In this document: positions 31,380-42,399 of the stretch, piece after piece
How positions within the stretch are numbered: position 1 is the first letter of the stretch
Layout of the letters: the number at the start of each line of letters is the position of its first letter
Source of the DNA: Chelydra serpentina
Taxonomy: Eukaryota; Chordata; Testudines; Chelydridae
DNA: 64,000 bases
Direction of reading: 5' to 3'
Assembly: GCA_037349315.1 (NCBI GenBank)
Contig: JBAIAC010000027.1
Location: 18,337,501-18,401,500 of the forward strand
Program-made: the position numbers and the translations under genes
Notes under the pieces: generated by a model
Told to the model about the DNA's origin: nothing
Database searches by the model: none
What the model saw: the letters and a program-made list of their open reading frames with translations, nothing else

Positions 31380-31446
31380 TTCACTGGGCCAATCCTCAGC
31401 TGGCGTAAAGCACTGACTTCAGTTTACGCCTGCTGACAATCTGGCC
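31380..31446. repeat. Short palindromic dispersed repeat
   Basis: 'gggccaatcctcagctggcg' and 'acgcctgctgacaatctggc' are diverged inverted arms around a 'ctgacttcag' centre. Confidence 0.6.
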
Positions 31447-31479
31447 CCTTGGCTAGAACTAGTAGTAGCAGTATTGTAT

Positions 31480-31870
31480 TTATGGTGGCACCTAGAGGCT
31501 CAACTGAGATTTGGGGCCACACCGTGCTAGGCGCTGTACATACATACAGTAACAGGCACTCCCTGCCCTGAAAGCTTACAATCTAACAAGGCAAAAGCCA
31601 TTTTATAGCTAGAGAACTGAGACCGAGAATAGATGCAGGCCAAGAATTTCCAAAGTGACGGTGATTTGGGGTGATCCACATGAGCCATCTGAAGGGACCT
31701 GGTTTTCAGAAAGTGCTGAACACCTGCCCTCTGGCAGTCTGGCCACTTGACTGTCTCTCAGGTTGGGTGCCCCAAAAATCAGAGCACCCCAAAATCACTA
31801 ATCACCTTGGAAAACTTTGGGCCTCTTGAGACTTGCCAAAAATCACACAGGCAGTTAGTGGCAGAGTTGA
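31480..31870 (-). repeat. MIR-like SINE, antisense, plus foldback scrap
   Basis: 'gtgctaggcgctgtacatac', 'cactccctgccctgaaagct' and 'tacaatctaac' form the complementary tail. The CORE ('agctagagaactgagaccga') follows. 31690-31800 carries foldback text ('ggttttcagaaagtgctgaa', 'ggtgccccaaaaatcag'). Confidence 0.55.
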
Positions 31871-32009
31871 ACAAATTCATTGAATGATTCGGATACGCAG
31901 AGGAGATTTTTCTGTTCCGTTTGTCTGGATTTGAACCACTAAACCAGACTAGCAATTCCAGCAGCACCAAACACACCCCTTTATATAATGCAGAGCGGAA
32001 GGATGGGAC

Positions 32010-32340
32010 TAGGAAGACCTGGTTACAATTCCCTGCTCTGCCACAGTCTGCCTCTGTGACCTTGGTCAAGTCACTTAGGCTCAGATCTCCGATGGTATGT
32101 AACTCCCGTTGAGCTTAACCTTTGAAGATCTGGGGTGTTGCCTCACTCCCTTATCTGACAGGGTGCGGCTGGGCTGAATACGCTGAAGATTAGGAAGTGT
32201 TCAGATTCTGTGGTAGCAGGGGCCACGTAACGACCTTCGATAGAGACCAACTTGGAGCAGGGATTGGCGCTTCCTATGTGTTTGCACAGCCCTTAGCACA
32301 GCAGGGCCCTGGTACCTAGGCACTGCAGGACCAGAAGTGT
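32010..32340 (+). repeat. MIR-like SINE with extended tail, sense
   Basis: 'aggaagacctggttacaatt' (B-box position), 'ctctgtgaccttggtcaagt', 'cacttaggctcagatctccg', 'ctgaagattaggaagtgttc', then the tail 'atgtgtttgcacagccctta'. A nearly complete element. Confidence 0.6.
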
Positions 32341-32779
32341 TAAAAACACTCATGCAACCCAGAACGCTTTACGGAAATTCACAAGACAGGCCCGAAGCCT
32401 GGGGCCCTTAGTCCTAGAATGAGCCAAGCCTGAAAGCAGCTACTCCAAGAAGAGAATCTTGCTGATCAATGGATGGTCCAAAGCTCTTTCTTTAACCTCA
32501 GGGACACTGGGGCTGGGGCTGCCCCAATGCCCTCCTGCCTTTCCGTCACTAAGGGCCAGCTTATGCCTGACCCTCACCCCTGCCAAGGCTGTGAAAGTAA
32601 CTGATGACACCGGCTAACGAGGTGCCACGGGATTCCCGATTTAAAGGCCCGGCTGACAGTAATGGATGACGTTTTTAAAAACTTAATCCAGGGAGGTAAT
32701 GCGACTGTTCAGGATGAGAAATCACAGACATTACTTCCCGGTCCTGGCTATTAACGGAAGCACAGGCTTGAAGTCCAAG
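32341..32779. other. No gene recognised; repeat-free block at 32560-32770
   Basis: 32600-32760 is balanced in composition and lacks repeat features ('aatggatgacgtttttaaaa', 'ggatgagaaatcacagac'). It is a possible conserved non-coding element, unproven. Confidence 0.3.
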
Positions 32780-32995
32780 CGCATGACCGGCCGTCAGGAG
32801 ACCTGGATTCTACTGATGGCTCTGTCACTGGCCCCACTGTGATGCCAGGAAATCAGCACCCTTTCTGTGCCTCAGTTTCCCCAAAGGTACAATGAAGATA
32901 CTGATACTAAACAAAGGGCAGGAGTGAGGCTTAATTCATTACCATTTCCCTTGAGATCCCCGGCTGGACGGTACCAGAGGAGTGCAAAGTATTAG
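32780..32995 (+). repeat. MIR-like SINE, sense
   Basis: 'gtcaggagacctggattcta', 'tggctctgtcactggcccca', 'tgtgcctcagtttccccaaa' and 'ggtacaatgaagatactgat' are in correct order. Confidence 0.65.
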
Positions 32996-33329
32996 GGCTC
33001 AATCCTGTGCTCCCCAGATGCCCAGGGCTGCCACAAGCTGATTTGACACCGGATGCAACTTAGAGCAACCTCAGGGTTACTCTAAATCACATCAAACCGC
33101 AGCCTCTAAAGAGCCGTTCTCCAGCCAGGGATTGTTGAAGTGGTGTTCTGGCTACACCCCCGTCTCCTGATCATGCCCCCAAAACATCCCCCACGGGAAG
33201 GGGCTACGAGGGAGGGGCCCAGAGCTGGACACATTGGCCCTGCACCAGCTGGAGAGCTCCTTGCAATAGGGGATCCCCAGCGAATGAGATTCATCAGTTT
33301 TACAGCGTTGCCAAGGGGTCATGGCAATA

Positions 33330-33500
33330 CCACGGAGCTGGCCCTTATTATCTGCCTCTGCCTCACCACAGTCAGTGCAAGAGCTTTCTCCTCTGCAGCC
33401 CCGGCCATCTCAGTCCCCGTTTCGGCATACGTCGGCCTCATCAACTTGCCATCGCCCTCGCACTCTTTACCCAGCTTTATGCAACCCAGGGATTCTCCCA
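33330..33500 (+). mobile_element. Possible LINE ORF C-terminal scrap (L2-like)
   Basis: A plus frame encodes TTVSARAFSSAAP followed by a decayed stretch and SLPSFMQ. This resembles the 'RAFSxAAPxLWNxLP' motif common near the end of several LINE ORFs. The WN...LP part is not recognisable, so the assignment is weak. Confidence 0.25.
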
Positions 33501-34229
33501 ACTGCAGAGCAATGCCCAGCCAGCACGCTAGGGCACCTTTGCACTGCTGAGTCAGGGCAAGGGGCTGGAGCTAGATGCCAGGATCCAGCCCAAAGACCTA
33601 ATCCTTTATGGCACGTTGGCAACAGGTCTCAGAGTTCAGATGAAGGGGGAAGTTCACACCTCTCTGAGCTATTGGTTCAGGCTCTCTACAGACTCAGGCA
33701 GGCGCCCGCTACCCCGTGTCCTGTTTTCAAACTTTTCTTTGCATCTACGAAGGCTAGAAATAGTGATTTAAAAAAAGAGAGAGCTCAGAGTCTGATCTGA
33801 TCACGTGACTCCAGGAGCTGGAGCTTTGGGTCTGGCTTTATAGTGCTTGTGCCTTAATCTAGGCAAGATTTTTTCCACAGATTCGATTAGCCATAGAGAT
33901 TTCACACAATCAGTTCTAAAGACAAAGGGCCAAATTCAGCCCTGCTGTAATTTCACTGAGTTACGCCAGGCTTAATTAGGCTCAAAGCAATCCAGGCGAG
34001 CGGGGCTGGAGAGGAAAGCATCTCCCCAGTTGATATTCACCAGGCAACGCTCTTTCCCTCTCCCCACACCCCTTTTTCCAATCAAAACTCCCGGCCAGTG
34101 GGTTCAATTTGGCCTGTAGCAACGGTAATGACTTTCTGGGATGCAGCCGAGGCTGTATCAGCACTAAGTGTTATTGATGTTCTTCTCGTACATGTGCAGC
34201 GCCCTGGGACACGCACATGAAGATGGCAA

Positions 34230-34230
<1 letters not shown>
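33501..34230. other. Unassigned; palindromic repeat at 33915-33985
   Basis: 33925-33980 carries 'aaagggccaaattcagccct', 'gctgtaatttcactgagtta' and 'cgccaggct' of the palindromic family. The remainder is unassigned. Confidence 0.4.

Positions 34231-34268
<38 letters not shown>
34231..34268. repeat. (AC)n microsatellite
   Basis: Nineteen uninterrupted AC units. Confidence 0.95.
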
Positions 34269-34271
<3 letters not shown>

Positions 34272-34680
34272 TCCAAATGCTAGAGCAGTTAGCGTGAGGC
34301 CCAGGGGAAGGATGGGCAGAGATGAGACACAGCCTGGAGGGTGAGGGGAGGGCTGCATCTGGGGATACAAGCCTCCAGCCCAGGCAAGAAATGGACAAAC
34401 CACAATCCCCCGCCCCTTCAAGGTCAGACATAAGCGGAGCTAACCTGCTGGAGAGTCAGCGTTCTTCCCGGGCAGTGCCCGTCTCTCCCAGCCGCAAGCG
34501 CCACCGTCAACTAAATCAGCAGCCTGGCCGAGATTTCCCATTGATCTGGTAAATCTCTGCTGAGACGCTCGGCAGGATCTCAGCCGCGGCCAGGAGAGGT
34601 CGGGCGCGGGACGCTGGCACGCCGCGTGGGCCCGTAGGCCACACAAGTGGGGGATGAAGAGTCTGAGGCTACGGGAGATC

Positions 34681-34862
34681 ATAGAATCATAGAATATCAG
34701 GGTTGGAAGGGACCTTAGGAGGTCATCTAGTCCAACCCCCTGCTCAAAGCAGGACCAATCCCCAATTTTTGCCCCAGATCCCCAAATGGCCCCCTCAAGG
34801 ATTGAACTCACAACCCTGGGTTTAGCAGGCCAATGCTCAAACCACTGAGCTATCCTTCCCCC
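34681..34862 (-). mobile_element. tRNA-derived SINE (tortoise Pol III type)
   Basis: On the minus strand the order is tRNA-like head, body, CR1-like tail. The A box complement is ccactgagcta at 34842-34852 and the B box complement is ggattgaactc at 34799-34809. The tail contains 'gtccaaccccctgctcaaag' and ends 'catagaatcatagaat', matching the CR1 copies at 22964 and 50088. Apparently full length. Confidence 0.9.
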
Positions 34863-35995
34863 GCAATGGAGATGGAAGAGCCTGCACGTCTGGAGCGGAT
34901 GCAAGCCCAGTCGCCTTCCTGTTCCTCATTCCTGGGTCAGGCTCCCGGGACCTTGGCATGGCTCGGACTAGCTCAGGGGGGCAGGGGACATGGGGGCTGA
35001 TCAGGATGGGCAAGAAGAGCTGCAAAACCCCAAATCCGGCCCCTCCACACACCTGCAGGGCAGTGGGGGCTGCTCGCATGACCTGGACCCCTCCCCTCTG
35101 CTTCCAGGGCCCTCGCCTCGGCCCAGACACCTGCGCACCCAGCAGCCTTCAGGGGAGCAGGGGGATGGGGATGGGGAGGGAGCACACCCAAAAGAGAAGG
35201 AAAATGGACCGAACAAAGCCCACGGCCCAGGGTGAGGGTGCGTGGTGAAGCTCCCATCTCAGTGAACCCCAATGGGGCTCCAGCCAGGAAAGGGGGGGAC
35301 CCACTGGTTTATAACCAGACAGTAAGGAGAAGACTTCCAGCCCTTCCAGTCCAAGCTTGAGTGGTGCGTGAACTGCCGGCGGGGGCAGGCTAGCCCCCAG
35401 CCCTGCCTCTTCTGCCTGAGGCCCCGCCCCTTCCACCCACCCCACCCCCCCGCCGGAGCCCAGAGCGCCCCCCCCGCCCCGTGGTCGCCAGCCCCTCCCC
35501 CAGGTTAGCACCCCCAGCCCCAGTGCGCCGGGAGAGTGGGCAGCCCCAGCCCGAGCCAGGGCCACGGCACAGAGTCCCCCGGCCTACAATACCTGCCACC
35601 CGTGAGTCCAAGGCCCTGGCAATGAAGCCCCCCTTTCCCAGAGGTGTCCAGAGCAGCTAGATTTATGGGACCGAAGAGGCTGAGATGCCCCTATATGTCG
35701 GGGGAAGGCGCAGTCCTGGGGCAGGGGGCACTTTGATTCCTGCTCCTGGGACAGACCATCTCGTCTTCCCCTCAGAATGGCGGGTCCAGAGCTTGATCTT
35801 GACTGTACCCCATGCTACCAGCGCCTCCTGCTGGAGTGAGAGTGCTCTACAAGGGGCTGGAGGCTGCCCTGGGGTCCCAGTCTCACAACGGCCCATGGAA
35901 CCCGAGCTCCGGGGTGAGTGAGAACATGCCCAGCTACCAAAGCGTCCTGCGCCCGGGCCCAGCAGAAAGGACCCTCATCATGATAACAACACTTA
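34863..35995. other. GC-rich unassigned sequence
   Basis: Polypurine/polypyrimidine GC-rich DNA with long open frames on both strands (34973-35272, 35149-35565 minus; 34958-35248 plus). Mutual overlap, low complexity (Gly/Pro/Arg-rich translations) and absence of any family motif argue against coding. Confidence 0.4.
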
Positions 35996-36350
35996 CCTTG
36001 CAATTCTACAGTCCCTGCCAGCTGGGGATCTCAAAGCACTTCCCAGACACTCGGGCGCCGGGCAGCCAGCACGAGACTTGTGCACCATTTAAATCGTCCA
36101 ACTAGGACTTCAATGGGAGTTCACTGGTGCATAATACTTGTGCTGGGTCTTTGCACAGGGGTGAATTCTACCCCTTAACTCAATAAGCCCCAAGCACCCC
36201 TGTGAGTTAAGTTAGGCATTTTAACTCAATTTTGCAGGTGGGGAAACTGAGGCACGGGAGGGCTGAAGCGACTCCCCCACACACCAGCCCAGGAATAAGA
36301 CCCCCAAACCCTGGCCTGCCCGCCTCATGCGCTAACCTCTAGAGTGGACA
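35996..36350 (-). repeat. MIR-like SINE, antisense
   Basis: 'gggatctcaaagcacttccc', then 'ttaactcaattttgcaggtg', 'gggaaactgaggcacggg' and 'gcgctaacctctagagtgg'. A palindromic dispersed repeat ('ggacttcaatgggagttcac') is inserted at about 36080-36180. Confidence 0.55.
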
Positions 36351-36539
36351 CTCCTGGCTCCTGAGAGAGGGATGGGGGTGTCTAGTCTACCAATGACAAA
36401 AGCTGAAACTAGCTCAATTCAGACTAGAAATGAGGTGCAAATTTTGAACAGTGAGGGTAATTCACCCTTGGAACAGCTTCATGCGGGACGTCTCCATCGA
36501 TTGCTGTGTTTAAAGTAAAGATTGGCTGCCTTTTTGAAA

Positions 36540-36815
36540 GGCATATGATAGCTCAAACAGACTTCGAACAAGAACTAGATAGGTTCCTGGAGGATAGGTC
36601 CATCAATGGCTATTAGCCAGGATGGGCAGGGATGGTGTCCCCAGCCTCTGTTTGCCAGAAGCTGGGACTGAGGGACAGGGGATGGATCACTTGATGATTA
36701 CCTGTTCTGTTCATTCCCTCTGGGGCACCCGGCATTGGACACTGTTGGAAGACAGGATACTGGGCTAGATGGACCTTTGGTCTGGCCCAGTAGGGCCGTT
36801 CTTATGTTCAGACAT
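36540..36815 (+). mobile_element. CR1-clade LINE, older subfamily, 3' end
   Basis: 'aagaactagataggttcctg', 'ggaggataggtccatcaatg', then 'tgttggaagacaggatactg' and 'ggctagatggacctttggtc', ending 'gggccgttcttatgttc'. The same 3' module as at 39600-39835. Confidence 0.85.
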
Positions 36816-36826
36816 TTCGGGCATGA

Positions 36827-36912
36827 TGCAGCAATCACCGGGTGATAACTTCTGGCCTGTGTTAGGCAGGAGGTCAGACTAGATGACCACAGTGGCCTTG
36901 CAATCAATAAAA
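36827..36912 (+). mobile_element. CR1 LINE 3' end scrap
   Basis: 'gtgttaggcaggaggtcaga', 'ctagatgaccacagtggcct', then 'tgcaatcaataaa'. A different CR1 subfamily end. Confidence 0.6.
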
Positions 36913-37014
36913 AGACTGAAGGACCAGGATTTCCAAAGTACTGATGCTTCCCGAACCTCCAAGCAAATAACTGCTTAGAACAACCTATTATCATTACAGT
37001 CGAGCCCAAGTGAG

Positions 37015-37240
37015 ATCACACGCCCAGTGTGCTAGGCACTGTACATACACCTAGTGAGAGACAGTCCCTGCCGCAGAGAATTTACAATCTAACTCAACAA
37101 GGAAGATAAAGGGTTGGAAAAAGAAATTACCCGTTTTACAGAAGGGAAATGAGGCAGAGGTCACACAAGAAGTGGCAAACCAGGGAATTGAACTCACATC
37201 CCCAACCCAGCATCTTAACCAAAAAGCAGCGTCTCTCGGC
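37015..37240 (-). repeat. MIR-like SINE, antisense
   Basis: 'gtgctaggcactgtacatac', 'gacagtccctgccgcagaga', 'atttacaatctaactcaaca', 'agaagggaaatgaggcag', 'ggtcacacaagaagtggc', 'gggaattgaactcacatcc', 'catcttaacc'. This is a complete antisense order and the best antisense copy in the window. Confidence 0.75.
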
Positions 37241-37269
37241 TCTATAGAGGCATACCTGCCCGTGGTTGG

Positions 37270-37625
37270 CAAAGGGTTAATGTTCTAATGAGCTCAGGAA
37301 TCTTTAGTGTCAGAGGTTTGTTCAGCATTATCATACCTGTAGGCTTCTATCAGGGATGTTATGCCCCAGAAGTAATAGATTTGTCCTGCAAATATAGCTT
37401 TGCAACTATAAAAAGGAAATACGTGTAATCAAATAGGACTGCTGGAAGCCTGTATATTGCTTGGCGTGTATTAATAAACTTTAAAATCACGCAGGGGAAG
37501 CCAGCATGCATTGCCAGGCAGCACGGTAAATCACAGCCACAGAAATTAAAATTCCTAAATAAACCAATAAATACGAAACATAAAATCCCCAAATACCTGA
37601 ATAAATCTGGAAGGAAATGATTGCT
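37270..37625. other. AT-rich, repeat-free block; possible conserved non-coding element
   Basis: Distinctly AT-rich with homeodomain-like and TATA-like text ('gcgtgtattaataaacttta', 'cctaaataaaccaataaata'). No repeat family, no ORF of note. It stands out from GC-rich surroundings. Confidence 0.3.
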
Positions 37626-37849
37626 GTTGGGGGCGGTCAGAACCTCAGCATTAGAGCGATGGGTTAAGGAAGTGACACTGGATTAATCTGCAAGTCAAAT
37701 CTCTTGAAAGCAGGGCTTAACTGGGAGAGCCAGACTGTGCAAACTGGGAGGTGAGCCAATGGCTCTGTCTTAGCGCTAGCAGCCAGTCGGCATGGGGGCA
37801 TTACAGGTGGGCCTGCAACATATCTCTGCAGCTGAAAACCCCTGGACTT

Positions 37850-38125
37850 TGAGGGTATTCAGAGCCAGGTTCAGACCTAGATCCAAATTGTACCGTTCTA
37901 GTGGGCCAAACCAGAAACCTCGGACCAATGTCCTTCCATCTCCACACACTGAGCTCTGGGGGAGTTCAAAACCAGACCCACACTGCGTAGTCCTAGCAGG
38001 CTGGAGCAGAACCCCGGGACTAAACTCTCCCCCCTCCCCCCCCCCACACACACACAGCTTTTGACGAAGTTTAGAACCGGATCCAAACAAACAACGCAGC
38101 TCTAGCAGGCTGAGCCAAGAGCCAC
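37850..38125. repeat. Diverged tandem repeat, about 95-105 bp unit, three copies
   Basis: 'ttcagacctagatccaaatt' near 37871, 'gttcaaaaccagacccacac' near 37965 and 'gtttagaaccggatccaaac' near 38069 start three units. They continue with 'gtaccgttctagtgggcc', 'cgtagtcctagcaggctgg' and 'cgcagctctagcaggctgag' respectively. The minus-strand frame 37776-38138 repeats a 'G(S)xLxL..' pattern three times for this reason, not because it is a gene. Confidence 0.6.
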
Positions 38126-38340
38126 ATGCACAGGGCAAGCTTCCAAGCTGAACCTGCTCTGCAGCAAAACTTATTTTCCCGTGTCATTTTGAATCCACTG
38201 CAGGGGGCTGTGTAGCCAAAGGGAGTACTACCATAGACACACACGTACATGGGGTAAGCCAGAGGCGCTTGATTCAAGGGCTTGCCACCATATTAAGATG
38301 GCAGTGAGATAGCAGGGCAGTGGCTACATTATAAAACCCG

Positions 38341-38362
38341 AGAGAGAGAGAGAGAGAGAGAG
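38341..38362. repeat. (AG)n microsatellite
   Basis: Eleven uninterrupted AG units. Confidence 0.95.
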
Positions 38363-38414
38363 CTATCAATGGGGTATCCAGGAGTAGAGGGCTTAATGAT
38401 CAATGAGTAGAATT

Positions 38415-38640
38415 CTTTCTTCCCATATAAGAATAATCCCTAGCTTTTGTCATCAGTAGATCTCAAAGCACGCTACAAAGTATCATTATTCCCATCTTGC
38501 AGGTGGGGAAACTGAGGCACAGGGAAAGAACGGATTTGCCCAAGGTCACGGGCGCAGCAAAGCTAGGAATTGAACCCAGCCCTCCCGAGTCTCAAACCAG
38601 GACCGTATCCACTATGTTACACTGCCTATAATGAGCTGAT
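38415..38640 (-). repeat. MIR-like SINE, antisense
   Basis: 'gatctcaaagcacgctacaa', 'tcccatcttgcaggtgggga', 'aactgaggcacagggaaag', 'gcccaaggtcacgggcgcag', 'ggaattgaacccagccctcc', 'ccactatgttacactgccta'. Well preserved. Confidence 0.75.
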
Positions 38641-39009
38641 TGCATTCCCTAAGCCCCCCCCCCGCCCTCCAATTGCTACTCCATGAATAGTGCCAGGGGC
38701 ACCACTCTACAATTTGCCAGGCAGTGACACCCTGCTCCAGTGAAATGGGGGCACAGAACAGGGTTTAAGATTGTTCCTGGCCTATGGACAGATCGCTCAT
38801 GATGAGTACAGAGAGGACCTGATCTGGGACAAGCTCCCTACTCCAGTGGTTACCGCCTTTCCATACCATGACCCCATGTTTCAAGCCCCCCACCCCGCCA
38901 GACATCGCCAAGAAGAACAGGCGGGGAGTTACAATCCCCAGGCTGGGAACTGAAACTCTGCCTCCTGTATATGTACATAATCCCACTATATGTATAAAAT
39001 GATGGGGTC

Positions 39010-39838
39010 TAAATTAGCTGTTATTTAGCTGTGACACTCAAGAAAGATCTTGGAGTCATTGTGGATAGTTCTCTGCAAACATCCACTCAATGTGCAGCAG
39101 CAGTCAAAAAAGCCAACAGAATGCTGGGAATAATTAAGAAAGGGATAGATAATAGGACAGAAAATATCATATTCCCTCTATATAAATCCATGATATGACC
39201 ACATCTTGAATGCTGTGTGCAGATGTGGTTGCCCCATCTCAAAAAAGATATATTGGAATTGGAAAAGGTTCAGAAAAGGGCAACAAAAATGATTAGGGGG
39301 ATGGAACGGCTGCCGTATGAGGAGAGATTAATAAAACTGGGACTTTTCAGCTTGGAAAAGAGATGGCTAAGGGGAGACATGATTGAGGTCTATAAAATCA
39401 TGACTGGTGTAGAGAAAGTAAAGTAGTAAACAGCACTTCCTTAACACAAGAAGTGGGGGTCACCAAATGAAATTAATAGACAGCAGGTTTAAAACAAATA
39501 AAAGGAAGTATTTCTTCACACAATGCACAGTCAACCTGTGGAACTCTTTGCCAGAGGATGTTGTGAAGGCCAAGACCATAGCAGGGCTCAAAAAAGAACT
39601 AGATAAATTCATGGAGGATAGGTCCATCAATGGCTATTAGCCAGGATGGACAGGGATGGTGTCCCTAGCCTCTGTTTGCCAGAAGCTGGGAATGAGTGAC
39701 AGAGGATGGATCACTTGATGATGACCTGTTCTTTTCATTCCCTCTGGGGCACCTGACACTGGCCTCTGTTGGAAGACAAGATACTGGGCTAGATGGACCC
39801 TTGGTCTAACCCAGTAGGGCCGTTCGTATGTCACGGAG
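39010..39838 (+). mobile_element. CR1-clade LINE, older subfamily, ORF2 C-terminus and 3' end
   Basis: The plus frame encodes LKKDLGVIVD-like text near 39040, then KKANRMLGIIKKGIDNRTEN, an in-frame stop at about 39197 (MI*PHLECC), and [40 protein letters not shown] from 39217 to 39426. A degenerate remainder and the 3' terminal hairpin end near 39838. The part downstream of the RT palm domain is all that survives. It is older than the copies at 50-58 kb. Confidence 0.9.
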
Positions 39839-41786
39839 AACGGCAGCAGCCTTTGTTTGTGGCAACTTTACGCCATACTCTCAGAGAAGCATTTTTAGAG
39901 CTGCTGTTGAATAAGCCAAGGGCAGAGGTTCGAGGAGCAGGAGAGCACATACCCCACCCCTAGGTTTGTAAACCACACACATCGCCATCACATCCAAGGG
40001 CTTGGAGAACTTCCACCACAACAGGTCTTGTAGCCACAACCTCACAATCCACAGTCACATGTTCTATCTATTAGCTCATGTGGGCAGCTTCCCTCCCCCC
40101 CCCCAGATCCTGAAATGTCCATAGTACAGGGTCCCACTAGACATCACCTTGAATCTGATAGAATCCACGGCTGTGCCTGATCTTCATGGACCAGAAGCAG
40201 AGGATGTGTTATGAAGTCCATGCGGAGCCCAAGTATCCGTGTACCACCCCCACTCCGTTGCTGAACCTGCTGACTACTATGGCCTGGAAGCAGTTAGCAG
40301 ACATCACGCAACAGCTGTTTGCGGTGTTATAATAATTGTGAAGGACTTTTCCACCATCTAGTATCTGCCTCTGGCAGGGGCTAATGACAGATGCTTCTGA
40401 AGAAAGCAAACCATGTGCCGCTGCGCTATACACTTGGGGAGAAATTCCTTCCTGACCCCTGAAAATGATCGGTATTAAACCCTGAAGCATGAGACTGAAT
40501 TGTCCTAGCATTAATAAAAATATACATGGTCAAATTCTGAGTGGTGCTGAGCACCAACAACTCCCATGCGAACACATGCTCAGCAGCTCTCAGAAATTGG
40601 TCTTTGATTAAACCAGCCACAGGATTTGACCCAACAACCTTCCACAAACGTGAGTTCTGCAGGTTGTCTATGATCTGGGCAAAGAATGTCAACTGGGCTC
40701 TGCCAGGGCCTTTCCTCTCTCCGGGGCAGCACAGCCTGGAGGAGCTGTGTCGGTACTTTTGGTCCCCATTTGGAGCTGGTCTGTCTGAACGCTTGGTGCG
40801 CCCTGGAATGAATACGTCAACCTTTGGCGGGGCTCCAGTCCTTTGGATGCGCTTGCTCAGCCAATCCCATCTGCAGGGCTGATCCAGCCAGCCAGTAGGC
40901 GTGTAGGCACCTCATCAAGCCTTTGGAGCCTCCAGCAGCAATTCCCGCCCCTGGCAGATGCAGTTGCTTAGCTGATACTTAGCTTCAGAGCTGATGTGCT
41001 GCCTTCCACCCACGCTGCTCCATATCCCTGGTGCATTCTGGGTGGCCCCTGGGCACCAGCTGTGCTGGCTCTGGTGACGATGAATGCAGAGTGCCATCCC
41101 CCTCCATCTGTGATTGCACAGTGGAGGTGCAGGCCATCAGGTGGGCTCCGCTCCGATCTGCACGAGCTAGGGAACAAGGCCTTCTCCAACCTCGCCGACT
41201 GGCACAAGAGCACCTCTTCAATTCCCAGAGGCGAGAACTGGGGTTTTTTAAAGAGCGGCTGTCAGCGAAACACTTCGGGACCCCTATGGGAAAGCAAAGC
41301 AGCGACCATTCACCCACCCACCCCCGGCAAAACCCACCCCTCCTCAGTCCTTGAGGCTGTCTGGATGAAGAAGAAACAAGGTTGTCCAGTTAGTGGGACC
41401 ATCTGGAGACATTGCAGGCCACGACAGGAGCAGGACAACAGGAGAGAAGTGGCAAGAAAACCATTAATCAAACCCTGTGTCAAGGTGAACATCAACTTGC
41501 GCCTTCACTTCACACCCATCGTCTTGGAGGCTTATTTATAATTTTTCATTGAATTTTGCAAATTCAACCACAATACCAAACAACCAGCTTTATCAGCCCA
41601 CGCAAAGCCAGTGAAAAGGGTCAGGCTAAAGGGAGGGCAGGGGACGCGACGTGTCTAGGGCCTACATCAATCAGAGATCTCTAAGGAGTCAGCCCCAATT
41701 GGGTTGAATTTTTCAGGCAGACTGCCAGTCGTTCACTAGCAGCAAGGTCGGCCATATCGGCTGCGGATCAACATTTCCATTTCACA
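39839..41786. other. No gene recognised
   Basis: 40525-40600 holds a 'gtgctgagcaccaacaactc' foldback scrap, and 40430-40510 a 'gaaattccttcctgacccct' CR1-like 3' scrap. Frames at 40541-40882 and 40996-41541 overlap antisense frames and match nothing known. Confidence 0.35.
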
Positions 41787-41868
41787 GAATCATAGAAGAT
41801 CAGGGTTGGAAGGGACCTCAGGTGGTCATCTAGTCCAACCCCCTGCTCAAAGCAGGGCCAACCAATTT
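41787..41868 (-). mobile_element. CR1/SINE 3' tail fragment
   Basis: 'agaatcatagaagatcaggg', 'ttggaagggacctcaggtgg', 'tcatctagtccaacccc', 'caaagcagg'. Only the shared terminal block is present. Confidence 0.75.
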
Positions 41869-42399
41869 CTGCAGGATTCATTTTTCAGTGACCAAAGCTG
41901 GACGTTACCAGGTGATCTCCAGGTATAAGGAATACCTCCAAGAGTGAAACTTAAGGGGGAGGGCCCCAACGCAGCTACCAATATCAAACTGGTCCTGTGA
42001 CCCACCTCATCCCCAAAACGTGAGAGCCAACATAGCCCCAAGGGAACTGCATTTCCAACATCGGTCAGCATTTATGAGGCCTGTTACCATTAGCCTAGGT
42101 GGGGACCAGTAGATTAAAAAAAGTGTCTTTTGGTGAGGTCTCAGGTCTACAGCCCTGGCTTGCAGTGGTTTCCATTAGATACAGAGTTTACAGTTTGATT
42201 CAATGGCTCTCAGCCCCCCCGCCACTTTACAAATTGTTCCAGCCCCCCTGCTAGAGAGGCGTCTAAAAGCCCCTTCAAAGGCTATGCCCAAAAGACGTTA
42301 TCTAGGCCATCTTTACGGATTCCCTCTTCAGCTAAAAATAGCTTTGAATAAAACTACTGACGTTGTGTATTGGCAGCTGACTGCATTGTATAGGATTAA
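41869..42399. other. No gene recognised
   Basis: Possibly decayed L1-like sequence in the last 100 bases, but nothing can be aligned by eye. Confidence 0.3.

Noticed and set aside
37776..38138. Minus-strand frame with repeated peptide pattern, suggesting a repeat protein
   Set aside because: The pattern follows from a diverged DNA tandem repeat; the frame has no signal, domain or splice context.
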